From: Paraburkholderia diazotrophica
GTDB lineage: Bacteria > Pseudomonadota > Gammaproteobacteria > Burkholderiales > Burkholderiaceae
NCBI RefSeq assembly: GCF_900108945.1
Contig: NZ_FNYE01000027.1
Span: 1-64,000 of the forward strand
Direction: 5' to 3'
DNA: 64,000 nucleotides
Below are positions 43,681 to 53,311 of this stretch, piece after piece (position 1 is the stretch's first letter; each line of letters opens with the position of its first letter). The notes under the pieces were generated by a model that made no database searches, was not told where the DNA came from, and saw nothing but the letters and a program-made list of their open reading frames with translations. The translations under genes were made by a program, and so were the position numbers.

Positions 43681-45858
43681 ATGACCCAAATGACTCAACG
43701 CGGCGGATTGCAGGTCGCCGCGAACCTCGAACAGTTCATCGAAAAGGAAGCCCTGCCTGGAACCGGTGTCGATAGCGCCGCATTCTGGGCCGGTTTCGAT
43801 GCCATCGTGCACGACCTCGCGCCGAAGAACCGCGCGCTGCTCGCCGAACGCGACCGCCTGCAGGTCGAACTCGACAAATGGCATCGCGCCAACCCCGGCC
43901 CGGTGCGCGACCTGCGCGCATATCGCGGCTTCCTCGAAAGCATCGGCTATATCGTGCCCGTGCCTGCGAGCGTGAAGGCCAGCACGGAGAACATCGACCG
44001 CGAAATCGCCGAACAGGCGGGCCCGCAACTCGTCGTGCCGCTGTCGAACCAGCGTTACGCGCTGAACGCAGCGAATGCGCGCTGGGGCAGCCTGTACGAC
44101 GCGCTCTATGGCACCGATGCCATCGACGAAACCGACGGCGCCGAACGCGGCGCGAAGTACAACCCGGTGCGCGGCGCGCGCGTGATCGCGTATGCGCGCA
44201 AGTTCCTCGACGATGCCGCGCCTCTCGCGAACGGTTCGCACAAGGACGCGACCGGCTACCGCGTCGAGAACGGCAAGCTCAGCGTCGCGCTGAAGAGCGG
44301 CGCGACCGCGCTGCAAGACCCGGCGCAGTTCGTCGGTTATCAGGGCGATGCGAATGCGCCGTCGGCCGTGCTGCTCAAGCACAACGGCCTGCACTTCGAA
44401 ATCCACATCGACGCAAACGATTCGATCGGCAAGACCGATCCCGCGCACATCAAGGACGTGCTGATGGAAGCGGCTGTCAGCACGATCATCGACTGCGAGG
44501 ACTCGGTTGCCGCCGTCGATGCCGACGACAAGGTGCTGCTCTATCGCAACTGGCTCGGCATGATGGTCGGCACGCTGACGGAAGAAGTCACGAAGAACGG
44601 CAAGACGTTCACGCGCCGCCTGAACGCGGACCGCGAGTACACGGGCGCGAATGGCCAGCAGGTCACGCTGCATGGCCGCTCGCTGCTGTTCATCCGCAAC
44701 GTCGGCCATCTGATGACGAACCCGGCCGTGCTCGATCGCGATGGCCACGAGATTCCCGAAGGCATTCTCGACGCCGTCGTCACGACGCTGTGCGCGCTGC
44801 ACGACCGCACGCACAAGCTCAATTCGCGCACGGGCTCCATCTACATCGTCAAGCCGAAGATGCACGGCCCCGCTGAAGTCGCGTTCGCGAGCGAGCTGTT
44901 CACGCGCGTCGAAGATCTGCTCGGGCTTGCGCGCAACACGATCAAGATGGGCATCATGGACGAAGAGCGCCGCACGAGCGTGAACCTCTCCGCGTGTATC
45001 GGCGAGGCATCGGCGCGCGTCGCGTTCATCAACACGGGCTTCCTCGATCGCACGGGCGACGAGATGCACAGCTCGATGGAAGCGGGCCCGATGATGCGCA
45101 AGGGCGATATGAAGTCGAGCAAGTGGATCGCCGCCTACGAGCGCAGCAACGTGCTCGTCGGTCTCGCTGCGGGCCTGCGCGGCCGTGCGCAGATCGGCAA
45201 GGGCATGTGGGCGATGCCGGACCTGATGAAGGCAATGCTCGAGCAGAAGATCGGCCATCCGAAGGCAGGTGCGAACACGGCATGGGTGCCCTCGCCCACG
45301 GCCGCGACACTGCATGCGCTGCACTATCATCAGGTCGACGTGCAGGCCGTGCAGAAGGAACTGGAACGCACGGACTTCGCGAGCGTGCGCGACGAACTGC
45401 TCGACGGACTGCTGACCATCCCCGTCGTCGAACGCGCGCAATGGAACGACGACGAGATCCGCCAGGAAGTCGAGAACAACGCACAGGGCATCCTCGGCTA
45501 TGTGGTGCGCTGGATCGATCAGGGCGTCGGCTGCTCGAAGGTGCCCGACATCCACAACGTCGGCCTGATGGAAGACCGCGCGACGCTGCGCATTTCGAGC
45601 CAGCACATCGCGAACTGGCTGCGTCACGGCGTCGTCAAGCCGGAGTTCGTGAAGGAAACCTTGCAGCGCATGGCGAAGGTCGTCGATCAGCAAAACGCAG
45701 GCGACCCGAACTACAAGCCGATGGCACCGAACTTCGATGCTTCGGTTGCGTTCAAGGCCGCGTGCGCGCTGGTGTTCGAAGGCTGCGCGCAGCCGAGCGG
45801 CTATACGGAACCGTTGCTGCACAAGTTCCGTTTGCAACTGAAGGCAGGCCGCGCGTAA
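43681..45858 (+). CDS. glcB: Malate synthase G
   Basis: GlcB condenses glyoxylate with acetyl-CoA to malate. The 725 residues match malate synthase G in length. Start MTQMTQRGGLQVAANLEQFI at 43681. Conserved stretches are STIIDCEDSVAAVDADDKVL, HGRSLLFIRNVGHLMTNPAV, SIYIVKPKMHGPAEVAFASE, KMGIMDEERRTSVNLSACIG and WAMPDLMKAMLEQKIGHPKA. The GntR-type operator upstream and glcG beside it suggest glycolate/glyoxylate control. Confidence 0.97.
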   Translation: MTQMTQRGGLQVAANLEQFIEKEALPGTGVDSAAFWAGFDAIVHDLAPKNRALLAERDRLQVELDKWHRANPGPVRDLRAYRGFLESIGYIVPVPASVKASTENIDREIAEQAGPQLVVPLSNQRYALNAANARWGSLYDALYGTDAIDETDGAERGAKYNPVRGARVIAYARKFLDDAAPLANGSHKDATGYRVENGKLSVALKSGATALQDPAQFVGYQGDANAPSAVLLKHNGLHFEIHIDANDSIGKTDPAHIKDVLMEAAVSTIIDCEDSVAAVDADDKVLLYRNWLGMMVGTLTEEVTKNGKTFTRRLNADREYTGANGQQVTLHGRSLLFIRNVGHLMTNPAVLDRDGHEIPEGILDAVVTTLCALHDRTHKLNSRTGSIYIVKPKMHGPAEVAFASELFTRVEDLLGLARNTIKMGIMDEERRTSVNLSACIGEASARVAFINTGFLDRTGDEMHSSMEAGPMMRKGDMKSSKWIAAYERSNVLVGLAAGLRGRAQIGKGMWAMPDLMKAMLEQKIGHPKAGANTAWVPSPTAATLHALHYHQVDVQAVQKELERTDFASVRDELLDGLLTIPVVERAQWNDDEIRQEVENNAQGILGYVVRWIDQGVGCSKVPDIHNVGLMEDRATLRISSQHIANWLRHGVVKPEFVKETLQRMAKVVDQQNAGDPNYKPMAPNFDASVAFKAACALVFEGCAQPSGYTEPLLHKFRLQLKAGRA

Positions 45859-45888
45859 GTTTCCGCGCGTAGCCGTTGCATGACGACA

Positions 45889-45926
45889 AAACGCCGGCCG
45901 GGTCGCCAAAGACCCGGCCGGCGTTT
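45889..45926. terminator. Strong bidirectional Rho-independent terminator
   Basis: A 16-bp stem (left arm from 45889, ACGCCGGCCGGGTC core; right arm GACCCGGCCGGCGT core) encloses the loop GCCAAA. On the + strand TTTCTATTTTT follows, and on the minus strand the A-rich left flank provides Ts. It separates glcB from the convergent MFS gene. Confidence 0.92.
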
Positions 45927-45950
45927 CTATTTTTAGCGACTAGCGCGACC

Positions 45951-47396
45951 TCAATGGCAAAGCTCTTCGAGCCGGACGCCATTCGTTTTCGGCCCGAATC
46001 CGCCGATCGAAATCATCACGACGATCATGCACGCGGTAATGCCGACGAACACACCCGCGACGCCGAACTCGCGCAACAGGTGCGCGATGACGAAGCCCGA
46101 CATCATCGCGCCGATGCGGCTCGCCGAATAGACGATTCCGTTCGCGCGGCAGCGGATGCGCGTCGGGAATAGCTCGGCCTGGTACGCGTGATAGCAAACG
46201 GAGATGGTCTGCCCCGCGAGACTGATGAGCACGCCGAGCACGATCAGCGGCACGACGGCTTTCATCTGCCCGAACAGGAGCCCGAACACGACCACTGCAA
46301 ACGCCGAGCCGACGATCAGCCATTTGCGCTGGAGCCTGTCGGCGAACAGCATCGCGAGCAACGGCCCCGAAGGCAACGCAATGGCGATGATGAACGAGTA
46401 GAGCAGGCTCTTGGTCACCGTGATGCCCTGACCGATCAGCAGCGTCGGCACCCAGTTCGCGAATCCGTAATAGCCGATCGCCTGGCAGAAGTTGAAGACG
46501 ATCAACATGATGAGCCGCGAGCGATACGGCGGCTGCCACAATTCCGCGAGCGACGCGCGTCGATGCGCGGGCACTTCGACGGCAGGCAGCGGCGCCGGCA
46601 ACGCGCGGCCCGTTTGGCGCGCGGCCATCGCTTCCATCTTTCTGACCACGCGGTCGCCCTCCTCGACGTGCCCATGACTCGCGAGCCAGCGCGGGCTCTC
46701 CGGCACGACGAGACGAATGAACCACACGATCACCGCGCCCGCCGAGCCGATCAGCACGACCCAGCGCCAGCCGTCGATGCCCGCGAACGTGGTCGGCACG
46801 AGCCAGTACGACAGAATCGCCGCGGCAGGCGCGGCTGCGAACATCACGGCCTGGTTGAACGCCATCGCGCGGCCCCGCATGTGCTGCGGCACGAGTTCGG
46901 TGACGTAGCTGTCGATCGTCACGATTTCGATGCCGACACCGATGCCCGTGATGAAGCGCCACAAGATCAGCCCTTCAGGCGTGTGCTGAAACGCCAGGAT
47001 GGCGGAGCCGACCGAATACCAGAGCAGCGACACCGTGAACACCTTACGGCGCCCGAAGCGGTCCGGCAGCCATCCGAAACAGAACGTGCCGACGAACAGC
47101 CCCGCGAACGTCGATGCGATGAAACCCGCGATGCCCTGAAGTCCGAAGAACGAATCCGTCGTCGTCTTGAGCAAACCGCTCTTCGCCATCCCTGGCGCGA
47201 TGTAGCCGGTGAAGATCAGATCGTAGACCTCGAAGAATCCGCCGAGCGAAATCAGCAGGACGAGCATCCACAAGTAACGCGTGACGGGCAAGCGATCCAT
47301 TCGTGCCGACAATGCCGCCGCCGCGCGCAGATTGGTCTGCGCCTCCGCGGGCGCAAACGGGGGATTGTCCGCTGTCGCGGGTATCGAGCGCTGCAT
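45951..47396 (-). CDS. MFS transporter (metabolite:H+ symporter, NiaP/sugar-porter-like)
   Basis: The 481-residue carrier has 12 membrane segments. Start MQRSIPATADNPPFAPAEAQ at 47396 with AGGAG upstream. SLGGFFEVYDLIFTGYIAPG and LPDRFGRRKVFTVSLLWYSV carry the MFS motif A, and VPESPRWLASHGHVEEG is a sugar-porter-like motif. The C-terminal half has PTRIRCRANGIVYSASRIG. It heads an operon with a CoA-transferase and a lyase (gap 110 bases), so it probably imports their substrate. Confidence 0.9.
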   Translation of the reverse strand: MQRSIPATADNPPFAPAEAQTNLRAAAALSARMDRLPVTRYLWMLVLLISLGGFFEVYDLIFTGYIAPGMAKSGLLKTTTDSFFGLQGIAGFIASTFAGLFVGTFCFGWLPDRFGRRKVFTVSLLWYSVGSAILAFQHTPEGLILWRFITGIGVGIEIVTIDSYVTELVPQHMRGRAMAFNQAVMFAAAPAAAILSYWLVPTTFAGIDGWRWVVLIGSAGAVIVWFIRLVVPESPRWLASHGHVEEGDRVVRKMEAMAARQTGRALPAPLPAVEVPAHRRASLAELWQPPYRSRLIMLIVFNFCQAIGYYGFANWVPTLLIGQGITVTKSLLYSFIIAIALPSGPLLAMLFADRLQRKWLIVGSAFAVVVFGLLFGQMKAVVPLIVLGVLISLAGQTISVCYHAYQAELFPTRIRCRANGIVYSASRIGAMMSGFVIAHLLREFGVAGVFVGITACMIVVMISIGGFGPKTNGVRLEELCH

Positions 47397-47506
47397 AGTT
47401 GTCTGTCTCCTGAAATGCGCCATCAGTTGTCGGATCGGTTTGGATGCCTGATGGTCGATGTTTCGTTCATGTCGGTTGGGCTGCGTTCCCTCGCTTGTCG
47501 GCGCGA

Positions 47507-48658
47507 TCACGCAGCGGCGCGCCCCGTCAGCCGCGAAAGAATCTCCTGTGTGTGCTCGCCGACTTTCGCCAGCGCCTGACGCACGCCAGGACGCCGGCCG
47601 CCCATCGTCAGCGGCAACAAGACCACTTCTGTCGTGCCGCCGTCATCGGTTTGCATCGGCACGAGTCCGCCGCTTTGCTTCAGGTGCGGATCATCGAACA
47701 GTTGATCGGGGCGCACGATGTGCGCGTACGGAATGCCCGCAGCTTCGAGCTTTGCCGCGAGTTCATCGGCGCGATGGTGCTTGAGGATCTCACCGAGACG
47801 CGCGAGCAGTTCGGGACGCACGGCCACGCGCATCGCGTTGTCCGCGAATTGCGGTTCGTTTGCCAGATCGGGGCATCCGATCACATCGCACAGCGTGAGG
47901 AACTGCCTGTCGCTGACGGCGCCGATGAACAGTTGCTCGCCGTTCGCGAGCGTGAACACGTCGTACACGCTCCATGCGGAGACGCGCGACGGCATCGGCG
48001 GCGGCGCTTCATGCGTCATCGCGTACTGCTGCATATGCTGGCCGGCGAGGAACACGCAGTTCTCGAACAACGCGCTCTGCACTTCCTGTCCGCGCCCGGT
48101 GAAATCGCGTTCGCGCAGCGCAGCGAGCACGCCGATCGCACCGAACATTCCGCCCATGATGTCGTTGACCGACGTGCCCGCGCGCAACGGACGCCCCGCC
48201 GGCCCCGTCATATACGACAGGCCGCCCATCATCTGCACGACTTCATCGAGCGCGAGACGCTTTTCATAAGGGCCGGGCAAAAAGCCCTTGTGCGAGACGT
48301 AGATCAGGCGCGGAAACTTCTTCGACAGCGTGTCGTAGTCGAGGCCCAGCTTCTGCATCAACCCAGGCCGGAAGTTTTCGAGCATCACGTCGCACTGGCC
48401 GATCAGCTCTTCGGCGGCTGCGTGACCGTCGGGCGTGTTGATGTCGAGCACGACGCTCTTCTTGTTGCGGTTGAACGTGCGAAAGAAGCCGATGCCGAGG
48501 CCCGGCAGCTTGCGTGTCTTGTCGCCGCCGGGCGGTTCGATCTTGATGACTTCGGCGCCGAGATCCGCGAGGATCATCCCGCACGTCGGCCCCATGACCA
48601 TGTGAGTGAATTCGATGACGCGCACGCCTTCGAGAGGCAGCCGGTTGGATGTGCTCAT
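47507..48658 (-). CDS. CaiB/BaiF-family CoA-transferase
   Basis: A class III CoA-transferase of 383 residues that would activate a carboxylic acid by moving CoA from a donor such as succinyl-CoA. Start MSTSNRLPLEGVRVIEFTHM at 48658. GMILADLGAEVIKIEPPGGD, VVLDINTPDGHAAAEELIGQ, DVMLENFRPGLMQKLGLDYD (catalytic Asp region is the usual D in the first third) and RAGTSVNDIMGGMFGAIGVL are family motifs. It is sandwiched between the MFS carrier and a lyase gene. Confidence 0.93.
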   Translation of the reverse strand: MSTSNRLPLEGVRVIEFTHMVMGPTCGMILADLGAEVIKIEPPGGDKTRKLPGLGIGFFRTFNRNKKSVVLDINTPDGHAAAEELIGQCDVMLENFRPGLMQKLGLDYDTLSKKFPRLIYVSHKGFLPGPYEKRLALDEVVQMMGGLSYMTGPAGRPLRAGTSVNDIMGGMFGAIGVLAALRERDFTGRGQEVQSALFENCVFLAGQHMQQYAMTHEAPPPMPSRVSAWSVYDVFTLANGEQLFIGAVSDRQFLTLCDVIGCPDLANEPQFADNAMRVAVRPELLARLGEILKHHRADELAAKLEAAGIPYAHIVRPDQLFDDPHLKQSGGLVPMQTDDGGTTEVVLLPLTMGGRRPGVRQALAKVGEHTQEILSRLTGRAAA

Positions 48659-48666
48659 GTTGAACC

Positions 48667-49626
48667 TCAGGCGGTAACGATGGGATTCGCGGCACGCTTC
48701 GCACCGCCGTTGAATGTCTTCGGCAGGCCCGCAAGCCATAGCGTGCCGTGCAGCGTTTCGTTCGAGAGCCACTGCGCGACCTTCGCGCGCAGCGTCAGCA
48801 GCCGTTCGATATCGACGCCCGTTTCGATGCCCATGTCCGCGAGCATGAACGCGAGGTCCTCACTCGATGCGTTGCCGCTTGCGCCCGGCGCATGCGGACA
48901 GCCGCCGATGCCGGCGAGCGTCGCATCAAAGCGCGCGACGCCCGTTTCGAGCGCCGCATACACGTTCGCGAGCGCGAGGCCGCGCGTGTCGTGGAAGTGG
49001 CCGCACCACAAGCGTTCGCCGACGATGCGCCGCGCTTTCTCGAACAGGTCGCGCACGGCGGCGGGATTCGCGTAGCCGACGGTATCCGCGATGCTCACGC
49101 GGTCCGCGCCCGCATCGAGCAGCGCCTGCATGCAGCGCAGCACGTCGGCCTGATCGACGGCGCCTTGAATCGTGCAGCCGAACCCAGTGCCGATGCCGCC
49201 TTCGATCAGCGTCTTCGAGCCCGCTGCGTCGCGCGCGGCACGGATGCGCGCGACTTCGGCGACCACTTCGTCGGGCGTCTTGCGCAGATTTGCAAGACTA
49301 TGCTCGCGACTCGCGGACAACGGCACGAGCATCAGGTCCGCTCGCGTGTCGATCGCGCGCTCGGCGCCTCTCAGGTTCGGCACGAGCACCGAGACGAACA
49401 GACCGGGCAGCGTCTTCGCATACGCGACGAGTTCCGCCGTGTCCGCGAGTTGCGGTAACAGGCGCGCGGGCACGAACGAACCGACTTCGATTTCGCGCTG
49501 ACCGGCCGCATACGCACCGGCGATCCATTCGATCTTCTTTTCCGTGGGAAGCACGGTCTGAATGCTTTGCAGCCCGTCGCGCAAGCCGACTTCGCGGATC
49601 ACGACGCGGGAGGGGAATGAGGGCAT
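48667..49626 (-). CDS. Hydroxymethylglutaryl-CoA lyase-family enzyme
   Basis: The 319-residue TIM-barrel lyase has the HMGL signatures VVIREVGLRDGLQSIQTVLP, EVGSFVPARLLPQLADTAEL, RVSIADTVGYANPAAVRDLF, HFHDTRGLALANVYAALETG and the Cys-containing loop AGIGGCPHAPGASGNASSED. It cleaves 3-hydroxy-3-methylglutaryl-CoA to acetyl-CoA and acetoacetate, or related 3-hydroxyacyl-CoA. Start at 49626. It precedes the CoA-transferase by 8 bases, and the LysR gene is divergent. Confidence 0.92.
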   Translation of the reverse strand: MPSFPSRVVIREVGLRDGLQSIQTVLPTEKKIEWIAGAYAAGQREIEVGSFVPARLLPQLADTAELVAYAKTLPGLFVSVLVPNLRGAERAIDTRADLMLVPLSASREHSLANLRKTPDEVVAEVARIRAARDAAGSKTLIEGGIGTGFGCTIQGAVDQADVLRCMQALLDAGADRVSIADTVGYANPAAVRDLFEKARRIVGERLWCGHFHDTRGLALANVYAALETGVARFDATLAGIGGCPHAPGASGNASSEDLAFMLADMGIETGVDIERLLTLRAKVAQWLSNETLHGTLWLAGLPKTFNGGAKRAANPIVTA

Positions 49627-49762
49627 CGAGTGTGTCTCCGATTGGCATGCCGGTCTTTGCGAATGCCGGCGTTGTGCTAACTTTAGACATTCCATCCGAT
49701 ACATAAAGCGCTATTTTGGAAGCGTCAGATTTCCGAAATGGAAACGCTAAGGGAGACAGCGC

Positions 49763-50680
49763 GTGCGCGACATCGACCTGAAAACATTGCGGCTCGTCGT
49801 GGCCGTCTGCGAACACAAGAACATGGCGCGCGCCGCGCACGACGAACATATCGAGCCGTCCGCCGTCAGCAAGCGGATCGCGCAGCTCGAAAGCGATCTG
49901 GGCGTGCCGCTCTTCACGCGCTCGCGACGCGGCGTGCTGCCGACGCCCGCCGGCATGGCGCTGCTCGAGCACGCGCGCAACGTGCTGTTCACGATGGACC
50001 GGATCGCGAGCGATATCGCTGCATTCGGCAGCGGCCTGCGCGGCAGTGTGAGCGTGTGCGCGTCGGCATCGGCGATTGCGGAGAGCTTGCTCGACGACGT
50101 CGCATCGTTCATGAGCATGCCCGCGCACGAGAACATCCGCGTGCATGTCGAGGAGTGGCTGTCGCACGATCTCGTGCGGCGGCTGCGCGAAGGCGCGGCG
50201 TCCGTCGGCGTGTGCTGGGACAACGTGGATCTCGAAGGGCTCGAACATCGGCCGTATCGCGAGGACCGGCTCGCGCTCGCCGTGCATCCGGACCATCCGC
50301 TCGCGAAGCGCTCGACACTGCGCTTCGCGGAGACGCTCGGCTACGAGCACGTGGGCCTGCCGCCATCGACGGCCGTGCACATGATGATGCAGCGCGCCGC
50401 CGCGCGAGCGGGCGGCACGGTGTCGTACCGGGCGGTCGTGTCGAACTTCGATGCGGCGTTTCGCGTGGTCGCCGCGAAGCTCGGCATCAGCGTGATTCCG
50501 CAAGTAGTGGGCGATACGTATGCGCGCATTCTCGATGTGCGCGTGATTCCGTTGACGGACGAATGGGCGAAGCGGAAGTTCGTCGTGTGCTTTCGCGATT
50601 TCGAATCGCTACAGCCGGCGGCGCAGCGGATGGTCGATCATCTCGTCGAGCGGGCGCGGCATACGCACGACGCCCATTGA
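49763..50680 (+). CDS. LysR-family transcriptional regulator
   Basis: The 305-residue regulator starts at a GTG (49763), with AAGGGAG 8 bases before it. The winged helix reads TLRLVVAVCEHKNMARAAHD then EHIEPSAVSKRIAQLESDLG, and the effector domain is complete. It is divergent from the lyase/CoA-transferase/MFS operon and is the likely activator of that unit. It converges with the DHA2 pump gene. Confidence 0.92.
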   Translation: MRDIDLKTLRLVVAVCEHKNMARAAHDEHIEPSAVSKRIAQLESDLGVPLFTRSRRGVLPTPAGMALLEHARNVLFTMDRIASDIAAFGSGLRGSVSVCASASAIAESLLDDVASFMSMPAHENIRVHVEEWLSHDLVRRLREGAASVGVCWDNVDLEGLEHRPYREDRLALAVHPDHPLAKRSTLRFAETLGYEHVGLPPSTAVHMMMQRAAARAGGTVSYRAVVSNFDAAFRVVAAKLGISVIPQVVGDTYARILDVRVIPLTDEWAKRKFVVCFRDFESLQPAAQRMVDHLVERARHTHDAH

Positions 50681-50697
50681 TGTCGAGCGGCGCACGA

Positions 50698-52092
50698 TCA
50701 GCGCGCCGTGCGCGCCGGCGCGGCGACGGCGGGCTGTGCGGGCGGCACGTCGAGTCGACGGAACACGAGCGCCGCCAGCAGCGTGATCATGCCGACGCAC
50801 ACGAAGCTGAGCATGAAGCCCATCGACTCCGAGCCCCATTGCGCGGAAAACACGTTGACGAGCCCGCCGCCGATTGACACGCCAAGGCCGATCGCCAGCA
50901 TCTGCACCATCGAGAAGAGGCTGTTGCCGCTGCCCGCGTCCGCGTGCGACAAACCTTTGAGCGTCACGCTGTTCATCGCGGCGAACTGCATCGAGTTCGC
51001 CGCGCCGAACACGGTAAGCAGCACGATTTCCAGCAACGGCGCCGAGTGCTTCGACACGAGCGCGAACGCGACGATCGTCGAGCCGACGATCACCGTATTG
51101 ACGGCGAGAAACGCCGGGTAGCCGAAGCGCTTGATCAGCGGCGCGATCCGGCGCTTGGAGACGGTGCCCGCAATCGCGGCGGGCAGCAGCATCAGGCCCG
51201 AACGCAACGGCGAGTAGCCGAGCTGCACCTGCATCAACAGCGGCAGCATGAACGGCACCGCGCTCGATCCGATCCGGCACAGCAGATTGCCGACGAGACC
51301 GACGCTGAAGTTCGGCTCGCTGAACAGCGCGAGCCTGAAGAGCGGCCGCTTGAACGAGCGGGCGTGCGGAATGTATGCGAGCGCCGCAACGACGCCGGCC
51401 GCCGCGAGACCTGCCGACCATTCGATGCGATGGCTGCTCATCGGCGGATCGATTGCGAGCGAAAGCAGGATCATCGCGAGCGAGAGCAGTCCGCAGCCGA
51501 TGAAATCGAATGGCGGCGGCTGCGTTGCGTGATCGTGCGGCAGATAGCGTTGCACAGCGAAGAGCCCGATCGCACCGACGGGAACGTTGACGAGAAAAAT
51601 CCAGTGCCACGAAATGGACTGCGTGAGCCAGCCGCCCAGCGTCGGCCCGACGATCGGCCCGACCTGTCCCGCGACGGACACGAAGGCCAGCGCCGACACG
51701 TACTGCTCGCCGGGCACGCGGCGCAATACGGCAAGCCGTCCGATGGGCAGCAGCATCGAGCCGCCGATGCCTTGCAGCACGCGCGCAATGACGAGTTGAT
51801 CGAGGGTATGCGCGCCGGCGCAGCACAGCGAGCCGAGCACGAAGACGAGGATCGCGGCGAAATAGACGCGGCGCGTGCCGAAGCGATCCGCGAACCAGCC
51901 GGATGCGGGCGTGAGTAGCGCCATGGTCAGCGTGTACGCGACGACGACGGGCTGCATCGCAAGCGGCGATGCGTGCAGGCTTTGCGCCATGGAAGGCAGC
52001 GCGGTGTTGACGATCGTCGTGTCCAGCGCCTGCATGAAGAATGCAGCGGCGACGATCCAGAGCAGCGCGGTGTGTGAGGAATCGCGGGTCAT
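50698..52092 (-). CDS. DHA2-family MFS multidrug efflux transporter (EmrB/QacA-like)
   Basis: The protein is 464 residues from ATG 52092; a 75-residue upstream in-frame extension (to 52317) has no ribosome site and shadow-like composition. ALDTTIVNTALPSMAQSLHA is the DHA2 motif D1, ASGWFADRFGTRRVYFAAIL motif A, and GQVGPIVGPTLGGWLTQSIS motif C. About 13-14 membrane segments. It should export toxic organic compounds with protons. The divergent LysR gene is its probable regulator. Confidence 0.9.
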   Translation of the reverse strand: MTRDSSHTALLWIVAAAFFMQALDTTIVNTALPSMAQSLHASPLAMQPVVVAYTLTMALLTPASGWFADRFGTRRVYFAAILVFVLGSLCCAGAHTLDQLVIARVLQGIGGSMLLPIGRLAVLRRVPGEQYVSALAFVSVAGQVGPIVGPTLGGWLTQSISWHWIFLVNVPVGAIGLFAVQRYLPHDHATQPPPFDFIGCGLLSLAMILLSLAIDPPMSSHRIEWSAGLAAAGVVAALAYIPHARSFKRPLFRLALFSEPNFSVGLVGNLLCRIGSSAVPFMLPLLMQVQLGYSPLRSGLMLLPAAIAGTVSKRRIAPLIKRFGYPAFLAVNTVIVGSTIVAFALVSKHSAPLLEIVLLTVFGAANSMQFAAMNSVTLKGLSHADAGSGNSLFSMVQMLAIGLGVSIGGGLVNVFSAQWGSESMGFMLSFVCVGMITLLAALVFRRLDVPPAQPAVAAPARTAR

Positions 52093-52351
52093 GATGAAGT
52101 TCGGAGAGGCGCGACCTGCTCGGACACCTGCGTTCAGCACGTACGTGTTTCGGCGTCGCGGCGGTTGCGCCTCGGAAACAGGCGTTTCGGGCGTTGCGGG
52201 CGTTTCGCCGAATCGGGCCCGCTGTGTTTCCTGGTGGCCGATTCTGGTGGCCGATTCGTCCACATCAGCCATCATGGTATCGATTTCAATGGCAATCGGG
52301 AAGTCGCCTGATGGCATTGACTGTCATCGTAAAAGCCGATGACAATGCGCC

Positions 52352-53212
52352 ATGCTCAATCCTCTCTGGCTCAAGACGTTCGCGACCGTCACGAACTGCC
52401 GCAGCTTCACGGAAGCGGGCAAGCGGCTCGGTCTGAATCAGTCGAGCGTAAGCGAACATATCCGGCGCCTCGAAGAAAACGTCGGCAGGCGCCTCTTCAT
52501 ACGCGATACCCATTCGCTTGCGATGACAGCCGATGGCGAAGCGCTGCTCGTGCATGCGAACGTGATCCTGCAAGCCATCAACCGCGCGGAGTCGCAGTTT
52601 CGCAAGCCGCGGCTGAAGGGGCGCGTGCGTCTCGGCACATCCGACGATATCGCGCTCGGCGCACTGCCCAACGTGCTCGCCGCGTTTCGCCATGCGCATC
52701 CCGATGTGGAACTGGAACTCACGATCGGCATGACGAGCCGCCTGTACGAACTGCTCGATGCGGGGTCGATCGATCTGCTCGTCGGCAAGCGGCGCCTCGG
52801 CGAGCGGCGCGGCACGCAGTTGCTGCGCTCACGCCTCGAATGGATCGCGCGGCCCGGCACGGTGGTCGATGTCGGGCAGCCGTTGCCGCTGGTGCTGGTC
52901 GCGGAGCCGAGCGTGACGCGCGCCGTCGTGCTGAACGCGCTCGCGGAAAAAGGCATCGGCTGGGAGGTGGTGTGCACGAGCAGCAGCCACGCCGGCTGCA
53001 TTGCCGCCGCGCGCGGCGGCCTCGGACTGACGGCGAAGTCTCAGTATGTGTCGGCGCGCGGGCTCGCGGCGCCCATCAACAGCGCGAGTTTGCCCGCGCT
53101 GCCCCACGTCGAATTCATCGCGCTTGCCGCGAAGCGGCTCAGTCATCCCGCAGGTACGCTGCTCGAACTGTTGCAGGGCAGCGATCTGAGCGGCGGATGG
53201 ATGAGCGAATGA
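52352..53212 (+). CDS. LysR-family transcriptional regulator
   Basis: The 286-residue regulator has the winged helix MLNPLWLKTFATVTNCRSFT and EAGKRLGLNQSSVSEHIRRL, then a complete effector domain. It is divergent from the DHA2 pump with about 260 bases between starts, so efflux control is likely. A different product cannot be excluded. Confidence 0.92.
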   Translation: MLNPLWLKTFATVTNCRSFTEAGKRLGLNQSSVSEHIRRLEENVGRRLFIRDTHSLAMTADGEALLVHANVILQAINRAESQFRKPRLKGRVRLGTSDDIALGALPNVLAAFRHAHPDVELELTIGMTSRLYELLDAGSIDLLVGKRRLGERRGTQLLRSRLEWIARPGTVVDVGQPLPLVLVAEPSVTRAVVLNALAEKGIGWEVVCTSSSHAGCIAAARGGLGLTAKSQYVSARGLAAPINSASLPALPHVEFIALAAKRLSHPAGTLLELLQGSDLSGGWMSE

Positions 53213-53311
53213 ACGTTCGCGCGGTTGACGTGCTGGACGTGTGCTTGAGGTGTGCCTTATGTGCTTGACGCTGCTTGACGCGCGTATCGCTCGCGTCTTG
53301 CTTCGTGTGCG

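Noticed and set aside
43648..45909. 753-codon minus-strand frame opposite malate synthase
   Set aside because: Antisense shadow produced by high GC; malate synthase G is unambiguous.
52093..52317. 75-residue N-terminal extension of the DHA2 pump
   Set aside because: No ribosome site, shadow-like composition and the family normally begins at the shorter start.
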